Assembly: GCF_001112925.1 (NCBI RefSeq)
Contig: NZ_CPYD01000001.1
Span: 496,001-560,000, forward strand
DNA length: 64,000 bases
Reading direction: 5' to 3'
From: Yersinia nurmii
GTDB lineage: Bacteria; Pseudomonadota; Gammaproteobacteria; Enterobacterales; Enterobacteriaceae
The position numbers were made by a program, and so were the translations under genes. The notes beneath the pieces were generated by a model, which saw only the letters and a list, made by a program, of their open reading frames with translations, was not told the origin of the DNA and ran no database searches. Below, one piece after another: positions 30,901 to 40,039 of this stretch; position 1 is the stretch's first letter, and each line of letters starts with the position of its first letter.

Positions 30901-31118
30901 GCCAGCCAGACGCTTCTCTTTCCACTATCGAGAAAACCGCCCATAGAACGAAAGGCAGCTTCCTGATTTTACAGCACGCGCTGGGGGCTGAACTGTGTCA
31001 GCAGGTAGTTATTCAATGCCAGCAAGGAAAAATTACTGAGGAAACCTATAATCAGTTATTGAAGATGCTAGATGAAACCATTCATAAATTGAATAAGATA
31101 TCTTCAATACTAACTTAG
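27927..31118 (+). CDS. BvgS/EvgS-like hybrid sensor histidine kinase
   Basis: A 1063-residue phosphorelay sensor. After a signal peptide (1-21) come two periplasmic solute-binding (Venus-flytrap) domains at about 50-270 and 295-510, and one membrane helix near 527-549. The HisKA domain has H586 in ATISHELRTPMHA, followed by the ATPase domain (NNLITNAIKF, DSGCGI, GSGLGLSI). The receiver has D832, D833, D876 and K931; the HPt domain has H1006 in KTAHRTKGSF. The linker from membrane to HisKA is only about 30 residues, so there is no PAS domain, unlike BvgS. The ligand is unknown. All phosphotransfer residues are present. Confidence 0.9.
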   Translation: MKFIWLLLTLIQFCLPAAAIAADPVRYNLISSINVPTDQTFATLKNDWRGKTLRVGILSDNLSPYNIIVDDDLYGLNADYLNYIHQATGAHIAIYGFTDLAQLNLAMKNKQIDLLFGIPQNAFTPNLFSSAPYYVSNLRVLRNRQNNRSIMLNSENARIAISKITGMQAYDEINSQTANVRLFDSNLQAVYSLLNGTNDYFIADETSASFIIDQLQLGQIYQVESAIKLGNLSFVFASTDKPLIEMLDQVISNLPMSMANIIQNRWSKKIPSYLDTGNADLSQLEQEWVKKNPRINYAVIENDYPFSYRGSDDEPHGYIIDIINIIAQNTGLEFAPVWSSNPQQADQQVSNKQALFRAVLPLTRGFKEQYDSTIPIHRALWGVYVSEYANNISTWKDLDGKRIGVVNGNLGQHLIPNGFTVINFENSKALYDALANGQVDALIDNVISANFIVLSRYAGAIKLAFSANNIAYPIAFGVRPDTPLLLSILNKNLLQIPPATLQSLRDGWTSDRSSLIDAVNDNRMMPQTGWLLTLLGLIIAGLLFVLLRRFIQQRKELRERNRLELARREAEAANSKKSRFLATISHELRTPMHAILGLLELELKQANHQNDNLPVIYSSASSLLSLLNDLQDYAKLETGSLQLNPKPMPLEPWIGHIRAVYQPLLGMRPISFAVSHSESLPGAILVDGGRLLQVINNLITNAIKFTQSGEINVNIQWQPQTDARGNLLLQVKDSGCGIAAKDLPHLFQPFYRAGNSKSLSVQGSGLGLSICKEIIERMGGQINLTSIYGQGTQVDISLPATITEEEPAASLPLQQSQMPLTALQSLRIAVVDDHPTNLLLMQQQLNHLGMSSEVFENGRDFLQAHRQQPFDLLFIDYNMPHPDGFTLAKIIRYIERQQDLAPAKIILCSADVQEFTRILPGKVAIDHWLIKPISLAAIENILRVEATTIATPTDFSDLEKTLQSLAHQNSEMMRKLTTTLLDSLTQDKQLLSQPDASLSTIEKTAHRTKGSFLILQHALGAELCQQVVIQCQQGKITEETYNQLLKMLDETIHKLNKISSILT

Positions 31119-31199
31119 CAAACCATCAGTAGATGGTTTAGATAACCCAAAGTATCGGCTAGGTTTTGTCGTAAATTGCTTTGTCAAAATCCAGGATGA

Positions 31200-32135
31200 A
31201 TGATGACAACAACCCCAGACTCCCCGAAAAACAGTAACAGTAAGCGCCTACTTATCGCCTTTATCGTGACGACCGTATTTATGGTTGCGGAAGCGATAGG
31301 TGGCTGGCTATCTGGCTCACTGGCGCTGTTGGCAGACGCCGGTCATATGTTGACTGATTCAGCCGCGCTATTTATCGCACTGATGGCGGTTCGCTTTTCT
31401 CGCCGTAAGCCTGACGCCAAACATACCTTTGGCTATCTGCGCTTAACGACAGTAGCCGCCTTTGTAAATGCGGCGGCGTTATTGCTGATCGTGGTATTTA
31501 TTCTATGGGAAGCAGCTAGCCGTTTCTTTATGCCGCACGAGGTGATGGGCACGCCAATGCTGATTGTCGCCGTTGCTGGTCTGTTAGCCAACTTATTTTC
31601 TCTGTGGATTTTGCGCGGCGATGGCGAAGAGCAAAATATCAACGTCCGCGCGGCCATGCTGCACGTTATCGGTGACTTTTTAGGCTCTGTCGGAGCAATA
31701 GTGGCAGCGATTGTGATTTTAACCACCGGCTGGATGCCTATCGATCCGATCTTGTCCGTACTGGTTTCAATGTTGGTTTTACGCAGCGCATGGAGCCTGC
31801 TGAAAGAGAGTTTTCATGAATTGCTGGAAGGCGCACCGCAGGATGTGGATATCGATAAATTACGCAAAGCGCTCTGCCTGAATATTAGTGAAGTCCGTAA
31901 CGTTCATCATGTGCATCTATGGAAAGTCGGTGAACAACGGGTGATGACCTTGCATGTGCAGGTGATTCCACCACGCGATCACGATGATTTGCTGCAACGC
32001 ATTCAGCATTATTTACTGCATCACTACCAGATTGGGCACGCCACGATTCAGATAGAATATCAGCACTGTGAAGAACCAGACTGCGATATTAATCAGGCCG
32101 CGACTTCCGCTGGCGTTCACCAACATCACCACTAA
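31200..32135 (+). CDS. zitB: CDF-family zinc efflux protein ZitB
   Basis: ZitB exports Zn(II) in exchange for protons. Six membrane segments are visible. The metal-site motifs are [14 protein letters not shown] and HVIGDFLGS, each with the HxxxD pair, and the cytosolic C-terminal domain contains [13 protein letters not shown]. The histidine-rich N-terminus of E. coli ZitB is missing and only a short C-terminal HQHHH remains. Length 311 is usual. ATG codons at 31200 and 31203 are both possible starts. Confidence 0.92.
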   Translation: MMTTTPDSPKNSNSKRLLIAFIVTTVFMVAEAIGGWLSGSLALLADAGHMLTDSAALFIALMAVRFSRRKPDAKHTFGYLRLTTVAAFVNAAALLLIVVFILWEAASRFFMPHEVMGTPMLIVAVAGLLANLFSLWILRGDGEEQNINVRAAMLHVIGDFLGSVGAIVAAIVILTTGWMPIDPILSVLVSMLVLRSAWSLLKESFHELLEGAPQDVDIDKLRKALCLNISEVRNVHHVHLWKVGEQRVMTLHVQVIPPRDHDDLLQRIQHYLLHHYQIGHATIQIEYQHCEEPDCDINQAATSAGVHQHHH

Positions 32136-32206
32136 ATTGTTAGCCTCTGTGCCTGACAGCAGCCAGAATTCCGCTGTCAGGCCTTCATATTAACAGTCAA
32201 GACTGA

Positions 32207-32932
32207 CTAACTCTGAACGGCTAGGGGTCGCGAATGATTATCTCTGGCTGCTTTAATCCACAGCCACGAGCCATTCAGGGCAATCAACGTCAGGATGACG
32301 TATTCCAGCGCCATCACGTATACACCCTGATAGGTGAAGATCACCACGCTAATCACATCAATAACCACCCAAACCAACCAGTTTTCCACGTATTTTCGCG
32401 TCATCAGAATCATCGCCACAATGGATAACACCATCATGGTCGAGTCCCAGAACGGGAAAGAATCCGGTTCCAAATGTGGCACCTGAACGTTGGCTCCGAA
32501 TGCCTGCATAATGGCGACGGTGATTCCTGTCAACCAAGCAAATACGCGATCAATATTGAATGTCATCAGTGCAATACCGATCACGCACACTGCGCCCCAT
32601 CCCAATGCTTTTGGCAGTGAAAGCCAGCGAATCTTTAACTCGATCTGATTATCGGCGGTCTGACGACTCCACGCATACCAACCGTAAATATTGGCACCAA
32701 AGAAGAACACCTGAAGCAACAGGCTGGCGTACAGCTGAATCTGGAAGAAAATGACGGCAAATAACGTCACGTTAATCAAGCCAAACAAATAGTTAATGAT
32801 CTTCTCTTTGCTGGCGAACCAAATACACAGCAAACCAAATAAAGTACCAATGGCTTCAATCCACGATAAATCGTATCCCTGTACGCCGAGCGGGATATGC
32901 ACCAATATGTTACCCGTACTGAAAAAGTCCAT
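32207..32932 (-). CDS. pnuC: Nicotinamide riboside transporter PnuC
   Basis: PnuC facilitates uptake of nicotinamide riboside for NAD salvage. About seven membrane segments are visible, with the characteristic WxxxW-type region near GANIYGWYAWSRQ. Length 241 matches enterobacterial PnuC (239). It lies downstream of nadA on the same strand, and a 33-codon frame fills most of the gap. Control by NadR through the nadA promoter is likely. Confidence 0.94.
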   Translation of the reverse strand: MDFFSTGNILVHIPLGVQGYDLSWIEAIGTLFGLLCIWFASKEKIINYLFGLINVTLFAVIFFQIQLYASLLLQVFFFGANIYGWYAWSRQTADNQIELKIRWLSLPKALGWGAVCVIGIALMTFNIDRVFAWLTGITVAIMQAFGANVQVPHLEPDSFPFWDSTMMVLSIVAMILMTRKYVENWLVWVVIDVISVVIFTYQGVYVMALEYVILTLIALNGSWLWIKAARDNHSRPLAVQS

Positions 32933-32969
32933 CCGATAATCCTTTTAGTTAACCGCCGAAGCAGCCTCT

Positions 32970-34128
<1,159 letters not shown>

Positions 34129-34198
34129 TCACATCTCATCGCAAGGTATGTGGAAAAACATCGGTTACTCACGCTGTTATCCATAAAATAAGGGATTT

Positions 34199-34216
34199 TG
34201 TTTTTTATCCTAAACA
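34199..34216. promoter_or_regulatory. NadR box upstream of nadA
   Basis: TGTTTT-TTATCC-TAAACA has one mismatch to the NadR operator TGTTTA-N6-TAAACA known from E. coli and Salmonella nadA. NAD-bound NadR would repress nadA and pnuC. Confidence 0.85.
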
Positions 34217-34696
34217 AAATACCCAAAATGTGAGTGGAAGTCGCCCGAATTTATTGATATATGCGAAATATGTTTAATAGAGTTAAAAATAGTAGATGAA
34301 TCGTTTCTATTGATGGTTTTACCGTTCTAAGAATCATTATCGTCGAATCTGTCAGGCTAAGATCAAATGGAAAGAGCCACAGCAGCCCGTATCTGGCGCA
34401 GCCTATGAAAAAGCCTTAGATGGCAAAGAAGGTGTTCGAACGCTGACAGCGCCATAGAGAGACGATTTGGAAGCTATTAATAACAGACCTTAGCTAAAAG
34501 GTTTAAGCCTGACTATTTTCACAGACTCACAACCGCAGATCGAATCTGAAAGCAGGTAACCCGTAACATCCTGATACTCACCCTTCAGGCCAATGCAAGC
34601 GTTGGTCAAAACCGGCATGCAGGTTTATCTCACCCTATAAATGGTGCAGTATGTGATTGTTTTTTCTTTGGGAAGTTGACTGGTACTAGAAGGAAA
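34217..34696. other. Region between nadA control site and tRNA-linked repeats; possible decayed coding sequence
   Basis: No intact gene is seen. One plus-strand frame from about 34315 reads protein-like for about 130 nt (KIKWKEPQQPVSGAAYEKAL, then DGKEGVRTLTAP) and continues after a stop as RDDLEAINNRP and LKGLSLTIFTDSQPQIESES with further stops. This could be a decaying gene, but I recognise no family. Confidence 0.25.
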
Positions 34697-34831
34697 TTGT
34701 GGGTCGTACGGGGTTATTTTTCTGCGGACTCACCCTTATGGGTAACGCATTCACATTGCTGACTCACTTCGTTCGGTTCGAACCTTTACGGTTATCATCC
34801 CTACGATTTAAAACAGTTTATCACTTCATGA
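34697..34831 (-). repeat. tRNA-Lys-derived repeat unit A (rtT-like)
   Basis: The unit is the most diverged of three copies, about 135 nt. Its 3' end (minus strand) is a degenerate copy of the last 19-20 nt of tRNA-Lys. Upstream it keeps hairpins AACC-GTAAA-GGTT, GTTCG-AAC-CGAAC and ACCC-ATAA-GGGT. It is the last element of the tRNA operon. Confidence 0.7.
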
Positions 34832-34968
34832 TGGTGGGTCGTTCGGGATTATTCGTCCTACAGACTCACCCTTACGGGTCAACGCATTCTCGTTGCTGTC
34901 TCACGTCGTTCGGCTCGAACCTTTACGGTTCTCATCTCTTCGATTTAAAACAGTTGATCACTTCATAA
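34832..34968 (-). repeat. tRNA-Lys-derived repeat unit B (rtT-like)
   Basis: 137 nt, transcribed immediately after the last intact tRNA-Lys. It ends in CCCGAACGACCCACCA, which is the tRNA-Lys 3' end with a single change. Hairpins GAACC-GTAAA-GGTTC and ACCC-GTAA-GGGT are perfect; the second has a GNRA-type loop. The arrangement recalls the 178-bp tyrT repeats of E. coli, which end in 19 bp of tRNA-Tyr and release rtT RNA. Confidence 0.75.
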
Positions 34969-35044
34969 TGGTGGGTCGTGCGGGATTCGAACCTGCGACC
35001 AATTGATTAAAAGTCAACTGCTCTACCAACTGAGCTAACGACCC
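34969..35044 (-). tRNA. tRNA-Lys(UUU)
   Basis: 76 nt with encoded CCA; anticodon TTT in GACTTTTAATC; acceptor GGGTCGT pairs with ACGACCC; T arm GGTTCGAATCC. It is the last intact tRNA of the operon and is followed directly by repeat units B and A. Confidence 0.97.
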
Positions 35045-35091
35045 GCTGTGATGCGGTACTACTCAACGACTTTACTCTTAGCACTTCATAA

Positions 35092-35167
35092 TGGTGGGTC
35101 GTGCGGGATTCGAACCTGCGACCAATTGATTAAAAGTCAACTGCTCTACCAACTGAGCTAACGACCC
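35092..35167 (-). tRNA. tRNA-Lys(UUU)
   Basis: Identical in sequence to the other four copies. It is separated from the next tRNA by a 47-nt spacer that recurs after the third copy. Confidence 0.97.
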
Positions 35168-35278
35168 ATTATGTATTGTTGCATTACAACACTTCGAGAA
35201 TAAAACCAGACAAAACAGGAAGAGGTATATCGTTGCGATAACTTCAACTTCTTTTCATTCCAACCTATCAGGAAAGAA

Positions 35279-35354
35279 TGGTGGGTCGTGCGGGATTCGA
35301 ACCTGCGACCAATTGATTAAAAGTCAACTGCTCTACCAACTGAGCTAACGACCC
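35279..35354 (-). tRNA. tRNA-Lys(UUU)
   Basis: Identical to the other copies. With the copy at 35092 and the 111-nt spacer between them it forms a block repeated exactly at 35539-35801. Confidence 0.97.
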
Positions 35355-35401
35355 GCTGTGATGCGGTACTACTCAACGACTTTACTCTTAACACTTTATA
35401 A

Positions 35402-35538
35402 TGATGGGTCGTGCGGGATTATTCGTCCTACAGACTCACCCTTACGGGTCAACGCATTCGCGTTGCTGTCTCACGTCGTTCGGCTCGAACCTTTACAGTT
35501 CTCATCTCTTCGATTTAAAACAGTTGTTCACTTCATAA
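35402..35538 (-). repeat. tRNA-Lys-derived repeat unit C (rtT-like), internal to the tRNA operon
   Basis: 137 nt, nearly identical to unit B. On the minus strand it follows a tRNA-Lys and ends in a tRNA-Lys 3' end with a one-base change near the CCA side (CCCATCA). It keeps the hairpin GAACT-GTAAA-GGTTC with a compensating G-T pair, and the ACCC-GTAA-GGGT hairpin. Confidence 0.75.
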
Positions 35539-35614
35539 TGGTGGGTCGTGCGGGATTCGAACCTGCGACCAATTGATTAAAAGTCAACTGCTCTACCAAC
35601 TGAGCTAACGACCC
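35539..35614 (-). tRNA. tRNA-Lys(UUU)
   Basis: Identical to the other copies; directly followed on its strand by repeat unit C. Confidence 0.97.
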
Positions 35615-35725
35615 ATTATGTATTGTTGCATTACAACACTTCGAGAATAAAACCAGACAAAACAGGAAGAGGTATATCGTTGCGATAACTTCAACTTCTT
35701 TTCATTCCAACCTATCAGGAAAGAA

Positions 35726-35801
35726 TGGTGGGTCGTGCGGGATTCGAACCTGCGACCAATTGATTAAAAGTCAACTGCTCTACCAACTGAGCTAACGACC
35801 C
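35726..35801 (-). tRNA. tRNA-Lys(UUU), promoter-proximal copy
   Basis: First tRNA of the operon. All five copies are identical and carry the CCA end. The E. coli lysT-valT-lysW-valZ-lysYZQ cluster is at the same locus between nadA and the tol genes, but no valine tRNA is present here. Confidence 0.97.
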
Positions 35802-35863
35802 ATTATATGATGCTTTTTTTCGTCGCTTTAACGTTTTGCAAGTTGTCTTGGCAACGGCGGCAT

Positions 35864-35891
35864 ATATTACTAATTTTTCTTCGCAGCGCAA
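35864..35891 (-). promoter_or_regulatory. Promoter of the tRNA-Lys operon
   Basis: Minus strand: TTGCGC (-35, 35886-35891), a 16-nt spacer, and TAATAT (-10, 35864-35869), followed by a GC-rich discriminator GCCGCC. A GC-rich discriminator is typical of stringently controlled stable-RNA promoters. Confidence 0.55.
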
Positions 35892-35937
35892 CTTAAATTT
35901 CGAATCAATCGTTTAACTGCTTGTTCTTCACACGATC

Positions 35938-35976
35938 AAGCCCAGAAATTAGCCGATCAGACCAATTCCTGGGCTT
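35938..35976 (-). terminator. Hairpin downstream of cpoB
   Basis: AAGCCCAG and CTGGGCTT arms, with further AATT pairing, follow the cpoB stop by a few bases. There is no T-run, so it may be a processing or stability element rather than a full terminator. Confidence 0.5.
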
Positions 35977-35983
35977 AAAAAGA

Positions 35984-36787
35984 CTAAAGAGCAGATAAAC
36001 GTTTCTGCGCTTGTTTCGCCGTATCAGTGTTAGGGAACTGCTTTATCACTTGCTGGTAAACCGCCTTGGCTTTATCGCCCTGGCCCTTTTCCTGCATGAT
36101 CACCCCAACTTTATACATTGCATCTGCACTTTTCGGAGACTTTGGGTAATTTTTCACAACAACAGCGTAGTAATACGCAGCATCATCTTTCTTACCCTTG
36201 TTGTAATACAACTGCCCTAACCAATAGTTGGCGTTAGGCTGGTAAGTCGATTTTGGATACTGCTTCACAAAGTTTTGAAAAGCAACGATCGCCTGATCGT
36301 ACTGCTTTTTCTCAAGAGCCAGTGAAACTGCCGTGTTGTAGTCGCTGTTCTCATCACCACTGCTTACCGGTGCGGCTGTATTGGCCGCTGCACCCGCGGC
36401 AGAATCAGAACCACCACCTGTTGCCGCACTCTCTGTCGACGCACCAGCCGCAGCAGGCGCAGAATTTTGCGCACCCTGCCCGCCCAGACTATCCATTTGC
36501 TGGTAGATCTGTTTTTGCCGTTCGACAATTTGATTTAGCTGATATTGGTTTTCTTGGATCTGACCACGCAAACTATCGATATCGCGCTGCGAATCGGACA
36601 GTTGTTGTTGGAGTTGAGTCAATAGCTGGCTGTGAGCGTTAGAAATACGCTCTAAAGATGTGACTCGATCTTCTACCGAGCCGGAGCCGACATTACTGAT
36701 TGGCGCTTGGGCAGTAGCGGCCCATGGGACCGCTACGCCAACCAGTAACGACAGACTCAACAGGTGACGTCTGAAGTTACTGTTCAT
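35984..36787 (-). CDS. cpoB: Cell division coordinator CpoB (YbgF)
   Basis: CpoB is a periplasmic protein that links PBP1B activity to Tol-dependent outer membrane constriction. It has a signal peptide (about 26 residues, ending ATAQA), a trimeric coiled coil (about 35-105, with many Q and L residues), an Ala/Ser/Gly-rich linker, and C-terminal TPR repeats beginning DYNTAVSLALEKKQYDQAI. Length 267 matches E. coli (263). It is the last gene of the tol-pal cluster, 9 nt after pal. Confidence 0.95.
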   Translation of the reverse strand: MNSNFRRHLLSLSLLVGVAVPWAATAQAPISNVGSGSVEDRVTSLERISNAHSQLLTQLQQQLSDSQRDIDSLRGQIQENQYQLNQIVERQKQIYQQMDSLGGQGAQNSAPAAAGASTESAATGGGSDSAAGAAANTAAPVSSGDENSDYNTAVSLALEKKQYDQAIVAFQNFVKQYPKSTYQPNANYWLGQLYYNKGKKDDAAYYYAVVVKNYPKSPKSADAMYKVGVIMQEKGQGDKAKAVYQQVIKQFPNTDTAKQAQKRLSAL

Positions 36788-36796
36788 GCGATTCTC

Positions 36797-37300
36797 TTAG
36801 TAAACCAGAACTGCACGACGGTTTTTAGCGAATGCTGCTTCGTCGTGGCCCAGTACCGCTGGTTTTTCTTTACCGTAAGATACGATAGAGATTTGGTCAG
36901 CAGAAACGCCTTTGCCTTGCAGATACATTTTCACTGCGTTAGCACGACGCTCGCCCAAAGCGATGTTGTATTCTGGCGTGCCGCGTTCATCCGCGTGGCC
37001 TTCAACAACAACTTTGTAAGACGGGTTGCTACGCAGGAATGCAGCATGTGCATCCAGCATTTGAGCGAAGTCAGAAGCGATATCGTATTTATCGAAGCCG
37101 AAGTAAACGATATTGTTCTTTTGCAGTTCCTGCATCTGCAGACGAGCTTGCTCTTCTGAAGACAGGTTGCTGCTTTCTGTACCAGTGCCAGCGCCCATGC
37201 CAGATTGGTCATTGTTTGCGCTTTTGTTAGAACTACAAGCAGCGATAGCCAGAACTGGCAATGCCAACATCAGCCCTTTCAGCACTTTGTTCAGTTGCAT
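36797..37300 (-). CDS. pal: Peptidoglycan-associated lipoprotein Pal
   Basis: Pal is an outer-membrane lipoprotein that binds peptidoglycan and TolB. The lipobox LAIAACSS gives the acylated cysteine at residue 22. A Gly/Ser linker leads to an OmpA-like domain with [20 protein letters not shown] and the R-rich end GERRANAVK. Length 167 is near E. coli (173). It lies between tolB and cpoB. Confidence 0.97.
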   Translation of the reverse strand: MQLNKVLKGLMLALPVLAIAACSSNKSANNDQSGMGAGTGTESSNLSSEEQARLQMQELQKNNIVYFGFDKYDIASDFAQMLDAHAAFLRSNPSYKVVVEGHADERGTPEYNIALGERRANAVKMYLQGKGVSADQISIVSYGKEKPAVLGHDEAAFAKNRRAVLVY

Positions 37301-37350
37301 CTCTTTGATCCTTTTTTATAGTTTGCCATACATACGTATTTACACATGCA

Positions 37351-38643
37351 TCACAGATACGGCGACCAGGCAGGGAATTTTACCTGTCCATCAGTTGCCG
37401 GAAGACGCGCTTTGAAACGCCCATCAGTCGAGACCAGCTGTAACACGGAACCTAGCCCTTGAGTCGAGCTATAGATAACCATGGTGCCGTTAGGCGCGAT
37501 ACTAGGCGTTTCATCCAGGAACGTGTCCGTTAACACTTGAACGGCTCCCGTTTCTAGATCCTGTTTGGCGATGTGCTGGGTTCCGCTGCTGGAGCTAACC
37601 AGTGCCAGGAACTTACCATCAGCGCTAACGTCCGCGTTCTGGTTCTGAGAACCTTCCCACGTGATACGCTGCGGCGCACCGCCGTTTATATTCACTTTAT
37701 ACACCTGCGGACGGCCACCCTGATCTGAGGTGTAAGCCAGATTCTGGCTGTCCGGGAACCAGCTTGGCTCCGTGTTGTTGCTACGGCCATCCGTAACCTG
37801 ACTGATCTGGCCTGACGCCAAGTTCATCACGTACAGATTCAGGCTGCCGCTTTTAGACAAAGCGAACGCCAGTTTGGTGCCGTCAGGTGAGAATGCCGGC
37901 GCACCGTTATGACGAGGGAAAGAAGCAACCTGTTTGATTGCGCCGTTCGCCAACGTTTGAATAACCAGTGCAGACTTGCCACTCTCAAATGTTACATAAG
38001 CAATTTTGCTGCCATCCGCCGACCAAGCCGGTGACATCAGTGGCTCAGGAGAACGGTGTACTACAAACTGATTGTAGCCATCGTAGTCTGAAACACGCAA
38101 TTCATGCGGGAATTTCCCACCGTTAGTTTGCACTACATAGGCAATACGCGTGCGGAACGCCCCTTTGATACCGGTCAGCTTTTCAAATACTTCATCACTG
38201 GCGGTATGGGCAGAATAACGTAACCATTGCTTGGTTATTTTATACTGATTCTGCGCCAAAATACTTCCCGCTGCACCTGCTGTATCAACTAATTGGTAAG
38301 AAACCAAATAGCTGCCATCTGCACCCGGCTGTACCTGACCCACAACCACGGCATCAATGCCTAATGCAGTCCAGGCCGCAGGAGTCACTTCCGCTGCGGT
38401 AGACGGCTGCTGCGGCATACGCGCCACATCAATCGGGTTGAATTTGCCGCTGTTGCGTAAGTCTGCACCCACGATAGCGCCGATGTCTTCAGGAGGCGTA
38501 CCCGGGCCCATCCATTTGAACGGAACTACACCGATCGGACGAGCAGAGTCCACCCCTTGGGTTATCTCAATGCGAACCTCTGCGTGTAACACAGATGCCC
38601 ATAAAACTAAAAAGCCTAGCGCTACTCGAAATGCCTGCTTCAT
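37351..38643 (-). CDS. tolB: Tol-Pal system protein TolB
   Basis: TolB is a periplasmic protein that binds Pal and, through its N-terminus, TolA. The signal peptide ends near ASVLHA with mature [11 protein letters not shown]. The N-terminal alpha/beta domain is followed by a six-bladed propeller with repeats such as [17 protein letters not shown] and [15 protein letters not shown]. Length 430 equals E. coli. It starts 119 nt after tolA, a gap that may hold its own promoter. Confidence 0.96.
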   Translation of the reverse strand: MKQAFRVALGFLVLWASVLHAEVRIEITQGVDSARPIGVVPFKWMGPGTPPEDIGAIVGADLRNSGKFNPIDVARMPQQPSTAAEVTPAAWTALGIDAVVVGQVQPGADGSYLVSYQLVDTAGAAGSILAQNQYKITKQWLRYSAHTASDEVFEKLTGIKGAFRTRIAYVVQTNGGKFPHELRVSDYDGYNQFVVHRSPEPLMSPAWSADGSKIAYVTFESGKSALVIQTLANGAIKQVASFPRHNGAPAFSPDGTKLAFALSKSGSLNLYVMNLASGQISQVTDGRSNNTEPSWFPDSQNLAYTSDQGGRPQVYKVNINGGAPQRITWEGSQNQNADVSADGKFLALVSSSSGTQHIAKQDLETGAVQVLTDTFLDETPSIAPNGTMVIYSSTQGLGSVLQLVSTDGRFKARLPATDGQVKFPAWSPYL

Positions 38644-38762
38644 CTTGTCTCCCTTATCCGAGCGGAATGCCCGCGATAATTAGCAGAATTTTAACAAACC
38701 AACGCAAACAAAACTACATAATCCGTGGTTGATTAACAAACTTATACCCCGTTAATCAACAC

Positions 38763-39956
38763 TTATTGCGGCTTAAAGGAAACCGGCGCATTCTTAAATA
38801 CTTCGTAAACATCTTTACTCGGTGGTTTAGGAATCTTAGCCTGTTTCGCTGCGGCTATCGCGGCCTGACACAATGCAGGATCGCCACCTTCCGCTTTTAC
38901 GTCTATTAACAGACCGTCCGGTGCCAGTTTGATCCGGAGATCGCACGTGCGGCCTTTATACAAATCTGCATCATAAAATTTACTCTGAATTGCCGCAGTA
39001 ATCTGGCCTAAATAGCCGCTAATTTCTGCACCCGACGCACCGCTTTTCTTGCCACCGCCCTTACCTGCTGCGGCTTCACCTGCGCCCGTACCACTTTTTG
39101 GCGCATTCTTGGATGACGCTAGGCCACCAAAGAGATCGTCAACGTCCGTAGCGGTCGCGGCTTCTGCGGCTGCCTTCTTCTTAGCGTCAGCCGCTTTTTT
39201 CGCATCTGACGCGGCTTTCTTGGCATCAGCAGCAGCCTTTTTCTCAGCGTCGGCAGCCGCTTTCTTCTCTGCGGCTTCAGCGGCCTGCTGTTTGGCTTCT
39301 GTCGCAGCTTTTTCTGCGGCCTTCTTCGCATCCTCGGCCGCTTTCTTGGCGTCAGCCTCTGCCTGCTTCTTCGCGGCCGCCGCTACGGCAGCCTCTTTCT
39401 TCGCATCTGCTTCAGCTTTTTTCTTCGCGTCGGCGGCGGCTTTCACTACCTGCTCGGCTTCAGCTTTCGCTTTAGCAGCCGCAGCTTCCGCCTGCTTCTG
39501 TTCTTCTTTGGCTTTGGCCGCTGCCTCTGCCGCTTGTTTTTGCTGTTCGGCCGCCTGCTTTTGTTGCTCTGCCGCTGCTTTCTTCTGTTCTTCCGCTGAC
39601 TGCTTGGCCTGTTCCTGCGCCTGTAGCCGCTCTTTTTCCAGCTCTTTCAGGCGCTGCTGCTCTGCGGCCTGCTGCTGTTGCAATTCTTCTGCCTGTTGTT
39701 CGGCTTTTTTCTTGCGCTGTTCTTCGGCACGCTTCGCGTCAGCCTGCTGTGACTGCTGACGATTATATTGCTGTGTTATCGCTCCGGGATCGACCATCAC
39801 GGCGTCAATCACTTCGCCGCCAGCTCCGCCGCCGCCCATTTCAGTCTTCTGCGTCAACGAGCCCCAAATTAGCAGGCCAATTAATATAATGTGCAGAACG
39901 ACCGAAACAATAACGGCGCGATTCAACTTATCGTTTTGCTCGGTTGCCTTTCCCAC
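38763..39956 (-). CDS. tolA: Tol-Pal system protein TolA
   Basis: TolA spans the periplasm and connects TolQR to TolB-Pal. One membrane helix (about residues 14-34) is followed by a long Ala/Lys/Glu/Gln-rich helix (about 60-270) and a compact C-terminal domain with the disulfide-type cysteines in KGRTCDLRIKL and DPALCQAAI. I start at the GTG of GKATEQNDKLNR because the E. coli protein begins MSKATEQ; a GTG five codons earlier also exists. Length 397 against 421, the difference being in the repeat-rich helix. Confidence 0.94.
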   Translation of the reverse strand: MGKATEQNDKLNRAVIVSVVLHIILIGLLIWGSLTQKTEMGGGGAGGEVIDAVMVDPGAITQQYNRQQSQQADAKRAEEQRKKKAEQQAEELQQQQAAEQQRLKELEKERLQAQEQAKQSAEEQKKAAAEQQKQAAEQQKQAAEAAAKAKEEQKQAEAAAAKAKAEAEQVVKAAADAKKKAEADAKKEAAVAAAAKKQAEADAKKAAEDAKKAAEKAATEAKQQAAEAAEKKAAADAEKKAAADAKKAASDAKKAADAKKKAAAEAATATDVDDLFGGLASSKNAPKSGTGAGEAAAGKGGGKKSGASGAEISGYLGQITAAIQSKFYDADLYKGRTCDLRIKLAPDGLLIDVKAEGGDPALCQAAIAAAKQAKIPKPPSKDVYEVFKNAPVSFKPQ

Positions 39957-40039
39957 GCTCGATTTCCACACTCGATATTCAAAAACAGGGTTAATGCCGA
40001 TATAGCGATATTTCGCGCTTAATCGACATCAACACAGAC

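Noticed and set aside
34697-35538. Prophage attachment scars made of partial tRNA-Lys 3' ends
   Set aside because: Three copies share the same 115-nt non-tRNA part and no integrase or phage gene is present, so a tRNA-linked repeat family explains them better.
34697-35801. CRISPR-like spacing of repeats in the tRNA region
   Set aside because: The repeated parts are 76-nt tRNAs and 137-nt tRNA-derived units with repeated, not unique, spacers; there are no cas genes.
39049-39759. 236-codon Ala/Ser/Cys-rich frame opposite tolA
   Set aside because: It is the complement of the Ala/Lys/Glu-rich tolA repeat; the composition is explained by that, and there is no family match or ribosome site.
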